In this document: positions 1-9,124 of the stretch, in pieces
Layout: each line of letters opens with the position of its first letter
Numbering within the stretch: position 1 is the stretch's first letter
DNA from: UBA5072 sp041737175
GTDB lineage: Bacteria > Bacteroidota > Bacteroidia > Bacteroidales > UBA10428
DNA length: 64,000 nucleotides
Assembly: GCA_041737175.1 (NCBI GenBank)
Contig: JBGSSF010000023.1
Location: 124,001 to 188,000, forward strand
Direction of reading: 5' to 3'
Position numbers and translations under genes: made by a program
The notes under the pieces: model-generated
What the model was told of the DNA's origin: nothing
What the model saw: the letters and a program-made list of their open reading frames with translations, nothing else
Database searches by the model: none

Positions 1-1415
1 CTCACAATATCCTCTATTTGGTCGATATGACCTATATAATCCTCCTGGTTACTATTGTTTTCCGGATTAACGAATCCTGCCAGTTCGGAGTTCACCTGGG
101 TCTGTCCAATCAATGTGTTCACGCGTCTGCTTTCCTGTAATGCCCCAATGATGATAATACGCTTTTTCTTTTTAAAGAATTCGATGGTAAATTTATCCTT
201 CCAGATACTACTTAACAAATACCGGACTGAAATTGTTGTGAAAATTGCCCAACCGGTTCCGATAACAATCAGGGCACGCGAGAATCGTAATGATTCGGGC
301 AATAAAGCATAGCCAATCAGTATAATCAGGGACCCTGTCAAAACACCTCTCACCAATTCGGTCATCCTGACTTTCCTTTCATAGCCGGTTGACAGATATA
401 CAGATAGCAGCCAGATCAAAATGTAGGCAGGGACAATCAGTCCAAGGTATTCCGACGGATAACTTTGCGCAGGGCCAAAGTGATGCTTCTCCCATACCGG
501 TAAAAACAGGTAATACCCGGCAAAGATGATCACGGCATCCAGCAACGGATTGATGATTCCGATCAGAAACCGGCTGATTATTGACAAACCGGCCCTGAAA
601 TAAATGGCCAAATGGATGAAAAAGGAATAAAAGCGATACGTTTTTTTGGAGAAATGCTTGCGGGCAAAAATGATCATTGCCTTGTAGAATACGATAACGT
701 AATTGATGCTGCTTTTCCGGGTGCTTTCACCCTTGTAGTGAATGATGGTTGTCAATGGAAAGTAAATATTGCGGTATCCGGAAAGTTTAATCCGATAAGA
801 TAAATCTATGTCTTCACCATACATGAAGAAGTCTTCATCGAGCATGCCTGCCTTTTCAAGGGCTGCTTTGCGGATAAACATGAAGGCTCCCGAAATAACA
901 TCAACCTCATGAATGTCATCCTTATCCAGGTAACCCTGGTGGTATTTTCCAAATTCCTTCGATCGCGGAAACAAGGCTGCCAAACCAAAAACTTTGTAAA
1001 AAGCAACGCGCGGGGTTGGTAAGGCCCGCTTGGATTCAGGCAAATATCTGCCTTTGCCATCAATCATCTTAACACCCATACAGCCAACATCAGGGTGTCC
1101 TTCCATATAGTCAAGACACTTCGACAAAGTATCTTCCTGAATCACTGTATCGGGATTAAGGAGAAGAATAAATCTGCCGGAAGCCTGTTTAATAGCCTGG
1201 TTATTTGCCCTGGCGAAACCCCTGTTGGTTGTATTGCTTATCACCGATACTTTCGGGAACCGTTCATGAATCATCCCAACAGAACCATCAGCAGAATTGT
1301 TATCAACAACAAATATCTCTCCGTTCACTTTTTGCACAGCCCTGTAAACGGCATGTAGGCATTGTTCCAGAAAGAATTTTACGTTGTAGTTTACTATGAT
1401 GACGGATAAGTCCAT
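1..1415 (-). CDS. Family 2 glycosyltransferase fused to a membrane/nucleotide-binding module (partial, 3' end outside window)
   Basis: The frame is open from the ATG at 1415 to the window edge, giving 471 residues without a stop. Residues 1-230 form a GT-A fold family 2 glycosyltransferase of the rhamnosyltransferase type: VIIVNYN at the start, DNNSADGS near 38-45, LLLNPDT near 84-90 and FMYGEDIDLSYR near 197-208. Hydrophobic segments follow at about 263-305, 324-342 and 360-400, then a KRIIIIGALQESRRV stretch (418-432) that looks like the start of a Rossmann-type nucleotide-binding domain, as in polyprenyl glycosylphosphotransferases. It probably adds sugars to a cell-surface polysaccharide at the inner membrane. 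Its ATG overlaps the stop of the upstream TPR gene (TGATG), which suggests coupled translation. The glycosyltransferase call is firm; the role of the C-terminal half is inferred. Confidence 0.8.
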   Translation of the reverse strand, partial: MDLSVIIVNYNVKFFLEQCLHAVYRAVQKVNGEIFVVDNNSADGSVGMIHERFPKVSVISNTTNRGFARANNQAIKQASGRFILLLNPDTVIQEDTLSKCLDYMEGHPDVGCMGVKMIDGKGRYLPESKRALPTPRVAFYKVFGLAALFPRSKEFGKYHQGYLDKDDIHEVDVISGAFMFIRKAALEKAGMLDEDFFMYGEDIDLSYRIKLSGYRNIYFPLTTIIHYKGESTRKSSINYVIVFYKAMIIFARKHFSKKTYRFYSFFIHLAIYFRAGLSIISRFLIGIINPLLDAVIIFAGYYLFLPVWEKHHFGPAQSYPSEYLGLIVPAYILIWLLSVYLSTGYERKVRMTELVRGVLTGSLIILIGYALLPESLRFSRALIVIGTGWAIFTTISVRYLLSSIWKDKFTIEFFKKKKRIIIIGALQESRRVNTLIGQTQVNSELAGFVNPENNSNQEDYIGHIDQIEDIV

Positions 1416-2167
1416 CAGGGAATTACAGGTATCGCTTTGGCACATTCCATCAACGTCATCCGGCACGCATTGGTATTGCCCATTGTGCAGGATTTATGAA
1501 AATAGGGACAGGCCTTCTCTTTCTCATTGAGCCGGTAATAGGACATCCCCAGATTGAAATACAATGCCGAGTTGCCTTCAGAATAGGTCAGTGCTTTCAG
1601 GAAATCCTTAACCGCCGCAGAATAGTCTTTCATTTCATAATTCACCATGGCGCGGCTGTGATAAGCACCTGCCACCGTATCGTTTTGTTCAATGGAGGAG
1701 GTGAAATCAGCCAGGGCCTGATCGTATTCCAGAAGATTCATGTGACTCACGCCACGTCCAAGGTAATACCTGAATAAATTGCCGGAGGATTGCAGATTAA
1801 TCGCCTGGTTGAAATCATCGAGCGCCCTGATATACTTTCCCCTTTCGTTGTTAATGATACCTCTGAGATAATGAAACTCCCCAACCTCCGGATACTTTCG
1901 GATAGCATCATCAACATAATGCACGGATTCTTTTTCATTGTTCATCATAAAATAAATATTGATCCGTTTTTGAAGTGCCGGAAGATTGGAAGGAGCCATT
2001 TCAATGGCATCCTGAATTTTTACCAGGGCATCATTCAGTTTATTTTCGTTTATGAAACCATCCGCTTCAGCAAGCAAGGCATTTATTCTGGCATCCTCCT
2101 GTGCAATTCCATGAAAGGAAGGCAGCAGTAGGAAGAGGATAAATAGATGTTTAATCGAGATGTTCAA
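1415..2167 (-). CDS. Exported tetratricopeptide-repeat protein
   Basis: A 250-residue protein with an N-terminal signal peptide (hydrophobic core FILFLLLPSF, likely cut after GIAQ), followed by about five TPR-like helical pairs between residues 30 and 240 (for example the AGAYHSRAMVNYEMKDY and ALYFNLGMSYYRLNEKEKA units). TPR domains bind other proteins; the partner cannot be told here. The C-terminus has three cysteines within 20 residues. The signal peptide requires the TTG codon at 2167 as start: the next methionine is far inside the protein, and no in-frame ATG occurs before the upstream stop. The stop overlaps the start of the glycosyltransferase gene by one base. Confidence 0.75.
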   Translation of the reverse strand: MNISIKHLFILFLLLPSFHGIAQEDARINALLAEADGFINENKLNDALVKIQDAIEMAPSNLPALQKRINIYFMMNNEKESVHYVDDAIRKYPEVGEFHYLRGIINNERGKYIRALDDFNQAINLQSSGNLFRYYLGRGVSHMNLLEYDQALADFTSSIEQNDTVAGAYHSRAMVNYEMKDYSAAVKDFLKALTYSEGNSALYFNLGMSYYRLNEKEKACPYFHKSCTMGNTNACRMTLMECAKAIPVIP

Positions 2168-2227
2168 GGAGCTTTGTATTAATTACTGCAATGAAAATAC
2201 TAAATATTTAGCATTACCACAATAAAA

Positions 2228-3082
2228 TCAACGATCAGATTTTAACAGGTTTTTAAAATCGGATTCCAGAAAACCATCCGGTGATTTATCACTGACTTTG
2301 TGGTAGTCAAAGTAATAAAAATTGGCATCGGCCGCACCAATGATAATCTTGTAACAACGGGCATTGAGTTTGGTACCTTCAGGTCCTACTTTATGAAGAA
2401 ACACCACATTGGGATCACGATTTTTGATGGCTTCCTCTATATCCTCCATAGTAACCAACTTAAATTCATTAGGATACACCTTACTGATGCGTGCAGCAGA
2501 ATTCACTGACGGAGCCAGTTCCTCTTCCAGGAGATAAAGTGTTTTCCCTTTAATATCCTTGATATTATCATTATAATGTTTTAAGACGTTGGCCGAAATA
2601 ATTTCGGGACGCTCCCGGAGCAGTTTAGCATGATTCTGAATGAAACGGACAAGAACAGCCAGTTTATAGGCATATCGTTCTTCTTCAACACTGTAATAGG
2701 CCAGTGGAACCGAAGCAAGATCCGGCATCTCATTCAGCCGGAAATAATCACCCCCCAACGAAAGATGCAGGAAACGGTATGTTGCATCCGTTTTATCACT
2801 TTCAAAAGTCACCTGTGACATATAGATAAAAGAGTACTGCGCATCCATGCGCTTTTCTTCAAACTCCTTGTTTGAGATAAAGTCATACTCTGTGATATTC
2901 CACTCCTGCTGCATAACTTTCTTGATAATGGAATTGTATTCCAAAAGCGGATTATCCTCGAGCACAACCAGTGTTTTGGTTGTAAAGAATGCCATAATAT
3001 CTTCACGTGAAGGAACATAACCCTGTGCCTGAACCCTTGCTCCAACTGCCAGGATTACCATTGCAAACATCCATTTTCTCAT
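2228..3082 (-). CDS. Exported protein of unknown function
   Basis: A 284-residue protein starting at a clear ATG with a short signal peptide ending near VQAQ (residue 20). I do not recognise a named domain. The mature part mixes helices and strands and has no cysteine cluster, no lipobox and no obvious catalytic motif. Phrases such as TKTLVVLEDNPLLEYNSIIK and YKIIIGAADANFYYFDYHKV resemble unannotated Bacteroidota periplasmic proteins. It lies 15 bp downstream of the Tyr-rich protein gene at 3098-3808, in the same direction, so the two are probably co-transcribed. The coding call rests on frame length, signal peptide and gene packing. Confidence 0.65.
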   Translation of the reverse strand: MRKWMFAMVILAVGARVQAQGYVPSREDIMAFFTTKTLVVLEDNPLLEYNSIIKKVMQQEWNITEYDFISNKEFEEKRMDAQYSFIYMSQVTFESDKTDATYRFLHLSLGGDYFRLNEMPDLASVPLAYYSVEEERYAYKLAVLVRFIQNHAKLLRERPEIISANVLKHYNDNIKDIKGKTLYLLEEELAPSVNSAARISKVYPNEFKLVTMEDIEEAIKNRDPNVVFLHKVGPEGTKLNARCYKIIIGAADANFYYFDYHKVSDKSPDGFLESDFKNLLKSDR

Positions 3083-3097
3083 GGCTTCATTGCTGTT

Positions 3098-3808
3098 TTA
3101 GTTTTTCGGAAAATATAACGTATTTCTTTCGTTGAACTTTCGAATATATAAAAACTTCATCTGCTTCTTCTTTTTCTTGCTCAAGGCTGAAAATTCATCA
3201 TGGAGTTCCGGATCAGCCATCAATAATAATTCTACACTCTCGACATCATAGTCCAGCACATTCCCGGTTTTGAAATCGAGCAGGTATTGCCGCATCTCGG
3301 AGGTCTGCGTGCCACCATAGGGTGAATAGTAGGGACTGTAAGGATAACCGTAGTAAGGATAACCGTAGGAATAATAAGGATAACTATTATAAGGGCTGTT
3401 ATAGGAAGTTAGACTTGCTACGAAATGACAAATGCTGCCAATCATTGTTATCCGGTAATGTCCTTCATTCAAATTGATATACAAAACCCCGTTTCTGGAA
3501 AACCCCCAAAGATTCTTTACAGGAACTTCCTGTTTGGTGCCCAGATTATCAAAAACCTGGATCTTCTTTTCCCTGAGAACACGATCATAAAAATCCGGAT
3601 CATCATAAGCTACCGTAGTAATTATGCTTGATTTTAATATCGGATTATTCTGTTTAACCTGTTCAAAGCTTAAAAAGATACCGTCTTTGAATTTGAAATC
3701 AGGTGTGTACCGTATCATGGCGGAAGAGTCCTGCTGCGAAAATGCCTGTGCAGAAACAGCAATCAGCATTACCAACAAAGCGCTTTTCATAGGTTTTAAA
3801 AGAAACAT
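3098..3808 (-). CDS. Exported protein with a tyrosine-rich low-complexity stretch
   Basis: A 236-residue protein of unknown function. The first ATG is at 3808, but a more typical signal peptide (MKSALLVMLIAVSAQAFSQ) begins at the internal ATG at 3790, so the true start may be 3790. Residues 135-166 are almost only Tyr, Pro, Ser and Gly, with 14 tyrosines, and a run of five lysines follows at about 211-215. The region before the Tyr-rich stretch (35-130) looks like a folded domain rich in strands. It is first in a small minus-strand set with the unknown protein at 2228-3082 and faces the histidine kinase gene across a 211-bp AT-rich intergenic region. Confidence 0.65.
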   Translation of the reverse strand: MFLLKPMKSALLVMLIAVSAQAFSQQDSSAMIRYTPDFKFKDGIFLSFEQVKQNNPILKSSIITTVAYDDPDFYDRVLREKKIQVFDNLGTKQEVPVKNLWGFSRNGVLYINLNEGHYRITMIGSICHFVASLTSYNSPYNSYPYYSYGYPYYGYPYSPYYSPYGGTQTSEMRQYLLDFKTGNVLDYDVESVELLLMADPELHDEFSALSKKKKKQMKFLYIRKFNERNTLYFPKN

Positions 3809-3963
3809 TTGATGATTAATATCGTATGTACAAAAATAGGCTTAATTTCTAACTCCTGAATGTCATCTGATGATAAAAACAGTTTTCAAAAATCGGGCCA
3901 TTTCAGGGTTGCTGATAGTTTCGGTGCATACTTTCAGTATATTATTTAAATATTTGTTATATT

Positions 3964-3971
3964 TATATTTG
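3964..3971 (+). promoter_or_regulatory. Candidate -7 promoter element for the histidine kinase gene
   Basis: TATATTTG matches the Bacteroidota -7 consensus TAnnTTTG and lies 48 bp before the ATG at 4020. No convincing TTTG -33 element lies at the usual 19-20 base spacing. The whole 3809-4019 interval is AT-rich and shared with the divergent gene. Confidence 0.35.
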
Positions 3972-4019
3972 ATATTAAGTTTATTGGGGGCAATTATACT
4001 ATAAACCAACTCTTTCGGG

Positions 4020-5765
4020 ATGAATCCGCTTTACATTTTTCTTGACAGACTGATAAAAAAGCTCGAACAGCATGCTGACCTGGATGTAATCAACAAGATG
4101 CTCATTGTTTACTTCATCAACATTACCGGTATTGTTTTCGTTTCAGGCTATGCAATTCTGGCTTTGGCGGCTAAAAATGAATCCCTGATGTGGTTCCTCC
4201 TGGCCGCCCTGTTATTGCTGGTAATCACCTTGATAATCAACTTCTTTTCCGACCGGCAGCCATTGATCAGAATCTTGCTCACAGGCATTCTTATTGTGGT
4301 TTTTCTTTATCTTTTGCACACCGGAGGAACGTTAGGCTCGGGGCATCTTTGGGTGCTCATATTCCCTGTATTTTCAATACCTCTGTTTGGCCTGAGCAGG
4401 GGCAATCTGGTATCATTCCTTTTCTTTCTCCTCCTGGTTGCCTATTTTATGTTCCTTTCCAATGTTCAAGCTGATAAGGTTTATACAGCTGCCTTTGCTG
4501 TAAGGCATCTTGGTGCCTACAGTGTCATTCATCTCCTGGTTTACCTTAACGAATACATCAAATTCCATAATTATACCGTTATGGAAAGAATGATTATCGA
4601 ATCGAAAAATGAAAACCGGCAGAAGGATGATTTTCTTTCCAAACTTTCCCATCAGATCAGAACTCCTTTAAACAATCTTACGGTAGTTTCCAATCTGGTT
4701 AATAAATCCAAACTTGATGCCGATCATCGGGATCTTTTTGACACCATACTGGCTTCAACCATTAACCTGATCAATGTTGTCAATAACATCGTCAAGGTGT
4801 CTGAAGTTAAGATCGAGAAAGAGCTGAGCAGTCAGGTTAATTTTGATTTGTATGCATCCGTGGATAATACCCTGAAGCTATTCAGGGATCAGCATAAGGA
4901 CCGCCTTGAAGTAAGTCTTCGTTTTTCCCGTAACATTAAAAACAATTATATTGGCGATCCGATACGCATCAAGCAGATATTCCTGAATATTATCGAGAAT
5001 GTTATCAAAGCCAATCCAAGCGGTAAAATGCTTGTTGATATTGATATCGACCTGTTGAATGACCAGGAACAGGAATCAGAATTGAACTTTCAAATACGTT
5101 GCCCGCAGTTGCACCTGGAATCGGATGATTACGGAAATTTTTACAGCCGGCCCGGTATTGATATGATTAAAGAAGGATCTTATCAACCCGATGATTATTA
5201 TATTGATTTCACGATTGCCAAAAAGATCATTGAATCCTATGGCGGTGAATTAAAGATATCTTCCACCAGCGAAATGACATTGCTGCAGTTCAGCTTTGCA
5301 TTGAAAAAAGGCACTGCAGGCACAACACACAAACCTGATTTTGACAGAGAGGCTTCTCCGATTCTGATGGTCAAGAACAGGGTGGAACTGGGTAATGCCA
5401 ATATATTACTGGTTGAGGATAATGCCATTAACCAGAAGATCATTATACTCAGTCTGAAAAACCATGTTAAAAACATTGATATTGCGAACAATGGAAAGGA
5501 TGCGCTTGATAAATTCGGTACAACCAAATACGATTTGATCCTCATGGATATTCAGATGCCTGTAATCAATGGCATTGCAGCAACCAAGAAAATCAGGGAA
5601 CTGGAATTGACTTCCAATACCCAGACACCCATAATTGCCATAACCGCCAATGCGCTGTCCGGTGATAAAGAAACCTGTCTTGCCGCCGGCATGAATGATT
5701 ATATCAGCAAACCATTCCAGGTTGATGTTTTGGTGAATAAGATGAAGGTACTGTTGGAAACTTAA
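4020..5765 (+). CDS. Hybrid sensor histidine kinase with C-terminal receiver and atypical ATP-binding domain
   Basis: A 581-residue inner-membrane signalling protein. Residues 30-175 hold about five to six membrane segments with no large periplasmic sensor domain. The HisKA dimerisation domain has the phospho-accepting His211 in SHQIRTP. The ATP-binding domain keeps an N-box-like IIENVIKAN (324-332), but the region where a DxGxG G1 box is expected (360-395) shows no such motif. The receiver (460-581) is complete: acidic pair E466/D467, phospho-acceptor D510 in MDIQMP, T542 and K564. It may therefore bind ATP in an unusual way, work with another kinase, or act mainly through its receiver. It converges with the SpoIIE-phosphatase receptor gene. 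The family call is firm; kinase activity is doubtful. Confidence 0.85.
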   Translation: MNPLYIFLDRLIKKLEQHADLDVINKMLIVYFINITGIVFVSGYAILALAAKNESLMWFLLAALLLLVITLIINFFSDRQPLIRILLTGILIVVFLYLLHTGGTLGSGHLWVLIFPVFSIPLFGLSRGNLVSFLFFLLLVAYFMFLSNVQADKVYTAAFAVRHLGAYSVIHLLVYLNEYIKFHNYTVMERMIIESKNENRQKDDFLSKLSHQIRTPLNNLTVVSNLVNKSKLDADHRDLFDTILASTINLINVVNNIVKVSEVKIEKELSSQVNFDLYASVDNTLKLFRDQHKDRLEVSLRFSRNIKNNYIGDPIRIKQIFLNIIENVIKANPSGKMLVDIDIDLLNDQEQESELNFQIRCPQLHLESDDYGNFYSRPGIDMIKEGSYQPDDYYIDFTIAKKIIESYGGELKISSTSEMTLLQFSFALKKGTAGTTHKPDFDREASPILMVKNRVELGNANILLVEDNAINQKIIILSLKNHVKNIDIANNGKDALDKFGTTKYDLILMDIQMPVINGIAATKKIRELELTSNTQTPIIAITANALSGDKETCLAAGMNDYISKPFQVDVLVNKMKVLLET

Positions 5766-5785
5766 GGACATGCCATGGCATGTCC
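5766..5785. terminator. Perfect 20-bp palindrome between convergent genes
   Basis: GGACATGCCATGGCATGTCC is identical to its own reverse complement and begins right after the stop codon of the histidine kinase gene, 6 bp before the end of the opposing gene. It could act as a two-way transcription terminator hairpin, but it lacks a T-run and a loop, so it could equally be a protein-binding site. Confidence 0.45.
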
Positions 5786-5790
5786 CTGCA

Positions 5791-8700
5791 TTAAAAATCA
5801 ATCTGAATTCCTATAACCAGGATATCATCCACCTGATCCTGTTCGCCCCTCCACTCCATTACGTTATTTTCCAGTATTTCATGCTGCTTCTCCATGGGTA
5901 ACTGATGAAGAGTCAGCAAAAGGTGCCGGAACCGGCGGTACTTGTATTTTTTTCCGTCTGGGCCGCCGAACTGATCCGCAAAACCATCCGAGAAAATATA
6001 AATGATATCTCCCTTCTGGAGGGGTAGGATATGGTTTTTGAAAGTCTGTTCCATGAAATTAGTTTCATCGAGGCCTATGGCAAAACGATCGCCCTTTATT
6101 TCCATGATCTTATTGTCTCTGATAAGATAAAGAGGATTAAATGCGCCCGCGAACTCGAGTATCCTATCCTTTTTATCGATGGAACAAAAAGCCACGTCCA
6201 TGCCATCGCGGAGTACAACATTTTCAACATCCTTGAAGATCACATGAAAATCTTCATTCAGCCGGTTAAGTATATCCGAAGGTCTTGACAAGCCTTCAAT
6301 GTTTGTGATCCTCCTGAAAAGCTCAAATCCGATAATCGACATAAAAGCACCCGGAACACCATGTCCCGTGCAATCAACGGCAGATACGAATACTTTATCG
6401 TTCAGTTTGTTTACCCAGTAAAAATCACCGCTAACGATATCCTTGGGCATAAACAATATAAAAGAAGAAGGGAAGATGGACTTAAACATTTTATAAGGGG
6501 GTAACATGGCCGTCTGGATGCGCTTTGCATAATTGATACTATCCGTAATGCTCTTGTTTTTTAATGTGAGTTCTTCCTTTTGCAGCATGATCTGCTTTCC
6601 GAACATTTCTCTTTCCTGATTTTCACGGCTCAGATTAAAGAACTGTCTTATCCAGAATCGGATAAAGAAGAAAAATAACAATATGCCAAGCGTAATGTAA
6701 ATGATCAGACTGCCCGTTGATCTCCAGAAAGGCGCTTCTATAATAATTACCAGGGACTTCCCGGTATTGTCCCAAACCATGTCGGAGTTGCACCCGTTTA
6801 CCCGGAAGATGTACTTACCCGGAGGAAGGCGATCAAGAATGACATAGTTTTGTGTCCCTAACTGATACCATTCGTGATTTTTTCCGATTTTTCCAAAACT
6901 ATACCTGAAACGGTTAAATTCTGGCCTGGTCATGTTCAGCACGGCAAAATCGATCCGAATGGGTTTTCTGTTCCAGGGCAAAACAAGTGTATCTGCAGAG
7001 TGATAATACATTTTCCCCGTCGTAAGTTCTTTTTCAACAAATTGCAATCCGGTAATTACAACGTTATGTTGGGTGGAGACAGGTTCGATGTCAGACAACT
7101 TAACAACAGATAAACCGTGCTGGCCTGCCAGATAAACATTTCTATCATTCCCTGCAATAATGGCCGTGTAGGTAAAATTCGACAACCCTTCTTTCAGATC
7201 ATATTGTAGCAAAGAATTTGCCGATGAGAGGTAATAAAACAATCCTTTTTCTGTGCCGATCCATATATTTTCCAATGAGTCAATTGCGATTGCTTTAACA
7301 GCCGTATTCATAACATCAGGATTATCGGCAACAGCAGTGAATTCGCTGTAGTTTATATTAAACCTGAAAACTCCCCAGGATGTGCCAATCAGAAATTCCT
7401 CTGATGAAGCGGGAACCAGTGTATACACCTCCTTGTGCTCCGTATTCATCATATCTTTATCATAGGGAGTATATCTGCTGAAATTGCCCTTTGAAGGATT
7501 ATAAAACAGCAGTCCGTTATCCGTTCCGAGCCATAAATTATCCGAAGCATCCTTTTCGATGTCAAAAACCTGTCCGATTCCGATTTGCTGATTCTGATAT
7601 TTCAACGTCTGTCGTGCAATATGTCGCGCAGAGTCAAACCTGATTTGCTGGATTCCGTTGGAAGTTCCTAACCACAAACAAACGGAGCCATCATAAAGCA
7701 CACAGTTCAGCCTGACTTTTTCAACAAGCTCCCTTTTAAGGAAAGGATAAAGCCTGAATAAACTTTGCCGGGAAGTTTGCCGCGCTGTGACAACTTCAAT
7801 ATCGTGTTCTGAAAGGACCAGATAATCCTCCTGTCTAAAGGGGGTGAATGCTACAGCACTGCTTCCGTCTAAGGTTTTAAAGTCCCTGACTGAATTCGTG
7901 ATGAGATCAATGACATCATAACTGTCACCTTCATACCCAAGGTACAGGTCTCCTTTGGTACGCTTATCCATTGCCACGATATGATCTCCTGAAAGTTGCA
8001 GTTCACTGGTACGTGAAGAAAAATTGCTTGCGGATAATTTGGATTTCCGGATTTTCAGAATACCGTTCGAAGTGCCGGCCCAGATAATGCCTGCAGAATC
8101 CGTTGTAACAGTCCTGACCGGGAACTCAGCTGAATAGTAGACCGGGGTAAATGATGGCGAAACTACATTGAATTTTACAATACCCGAACCTGTTGCCAGA
8201 ATCAATACTCCCCTTTCAGCGCTGGATATCCCAGTAATTTCGTTTGAAGGCTGGATTGACTGAGAGCCCCCGGGGTAAAAATGACTAAAATCCAGCTCTG
8301 CCGGATCCAAACGATTGAGTCCATTCTTTGTTCCGATCCATATAAAATTATCCTGATCGAGAAAAAGGCATTGCACATGGTTATTGCTTAACAAACCCCG
8401 TGCATCCTGAACAACCAGCTCCTTAAACACTCCCTGCTGAGAATTAAAGAGCAGTAATCCCCCTGATGTGCCGATCCATACATTTCCACCTGCATCTGCC
8501 AGAAGACAGGTTGGTTTTCTGCCATTCCTGAGCTGTTCGGAAGGAATGCGATAGGACTTGGTTTGATGTTCACCGCCAAGCATGGTAAGGGATTCTTCCG
8601 AAAGAATCCATACTGTTCCATTTAAACCGGGATATACATCCATAAGCAAAGAACCATTCTGAAAGGCTGAATCAAAAGAACTGGACAGATAACGGGTCAT

Positions 8701-9042
8701 TTTCCCGGTTTCATGGTCGAATTTGTTGATCCCCTCATTATAAAGTATCCAGAGGTTTCCCCGTTCATCCCCCCTTATGACATTGATAGTCAAATTCCCG
8801 ACTGATCCGTCACCGGTGGTGGACGTTAAAAATTGCCTGAACCGATATCCGTCAAAACGGTTCAATCCATATTTTGTACCGGTCCATAAATATCCTTCCC
8901 GGTCGAAGGTCAAACTTGTAATTTGCTGAGATGAAAGACCTTCTTCAACAGAAAAGACCTGTGGCGGAAGGTATTTCTGAGCATGTAATGAACTGTACGT
9001 TAACCCGATAAGAATAATAATATAGAATCGGTATGCCCGCAT
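5791..9042 (-). CDS. Two-component-type beta-propeller receptor with a SpoIIE/PP2C phosphatase output
   Basis: A 1083-residue transmembrane protein. A signal peptide (1-21, ending LHAQ) leads into many propeller repeats between 30 and 650, seen as repeated D-x-x-G-N-x-W-x-G-T units (for example DNLWLGTDNG, ENIWIGTEKG). A Y_Y_Y-type domain follows (about 690-770), then one membrane helix (776-798), a short coiled linker, and a cytoplasmic SpoIIE-type phosphatase (about 850-1083). Its metal-binding acids are present: D873 in SGDFYW, D890 with GHG 893-895, D1019 in SDG and D1072/D1073. The layout matches hybrid two-component propeller receptors, but with a Ser/Thr phosphatase instead of a histidine kinase. 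It likely senses a periplasmic ligand and dephosphorylates an anti-sigma-antagonist-like partner; no such partner is nearby. Confidence 0.88.
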   Translation of the reverse strand: MRAYRFYIIILIGLTYSSLHAQKYLPPQVFSVEEGLSSQQITSLTFDREGYLWTGTKYGLNRFDGYRFRQFLTSTTGDGSVGNLTINVIRGDERGNLWILYNEGINKFDHETGKMTRYLSSSFDSAFQNGSLLMDVYPGLNGTVWILSEESLTMLGGEHQTKSYRIPSEQLRNGRKPTCLLADAGGNVWIGTSGGLLLFNSQQGVFKELVVQDARGLLSNNHVQCLFLDQDNFIWIGTKNGLNRLDPAELDFSHFYPGGSQSIQPSNEITGISSAERGVLILATGSGIVKFNVVSPSFTPVYYSAEFPVRTVTTDSAGIIWAGTSNGILKIRKSKLSASNFSSRTSELQLSGDHIVAMDKRTKGDLYLGYEGDSYDVIDLITNSVRDFKTLDGSSAVAFTPFRQEDYLVLSEHDIEVVTARQTSRQSLFRLYPFLKRELVEKVRLNCVLYDGSVCLWLGTSNGIQQIRFDSARHIARQTLKYQNQQIGIGQVFDIEKDASDNLWLGTDNGLLFYNPSKGNFSRYTPYDKDMMNTEHKEVYTLVPASSEEFLIGTSWGVFRFNINYSEFTAVADNPDVMNTAVKAIAIDSLENIWIGTEKGLFYYLSSANSLLQYDLKEGLSNFTYTAIIAGNDRNVYLAGQHGLSVVKLSDIEPVSTQHNVVITGLQFVEKELTTGKMYYHSADTLVLPWNRKPIRIDFAVLNMTRPEFNRFRYSFGKIGKNHEWYQLGTQNYVILDRLPPGKYIFRVNGCNSDMVWDNTGKSLVIIIEAPFWRSTGSLIIYITLGILLFFFFIRFWIRQFFNLSRENQEREMFGKQIMLQKEELTLKNKSITDSINYAKRIQTAMLPPYKMFKSIFPSSFILFMPKDIVSGDFYWVNKLNDKVFVSAVDCTGHGVPGAFMSIIGFELFRRITNIEGLSRPSDILNRLNEDFHVIFKDVENVVLRDGMDVAFCSIDKKDRILEFAGAFNPLYLIRDNKIMEIKGDRFAIGLDETNFMEQTFKNHILPLQKGDIIYIFSDGFADQFGGPDGKKYKYRRFRHLLLTLHQLPMEKQHEILENNVMEWRGEQDQVDDILVIGIQIDF

Positions 9043-9063
9043 TAATGCATTGATTTTGATTCA

Positions 9064-9094
9064 TTAAAATAACTAATTTATTTAACAATACAAA
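9064..9094 (-). promoter_or_regulatory. Candidate promoter of the propeller-phosphatase gene
   Basis: On the minus strand TTTG (9091-9094) is separated by 19 bases from TATTTTAA (9064-9071), a partial match to the Bacteroidota TTTG-N19-TAnnTTTG consensus. It lies 22 bases before the ATG at 9042. Confidence 0.4.
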
Positions 9095-9124
9095 ACGAAC
9101 TAAACGGGCAAAAGAAAAGTGAAA

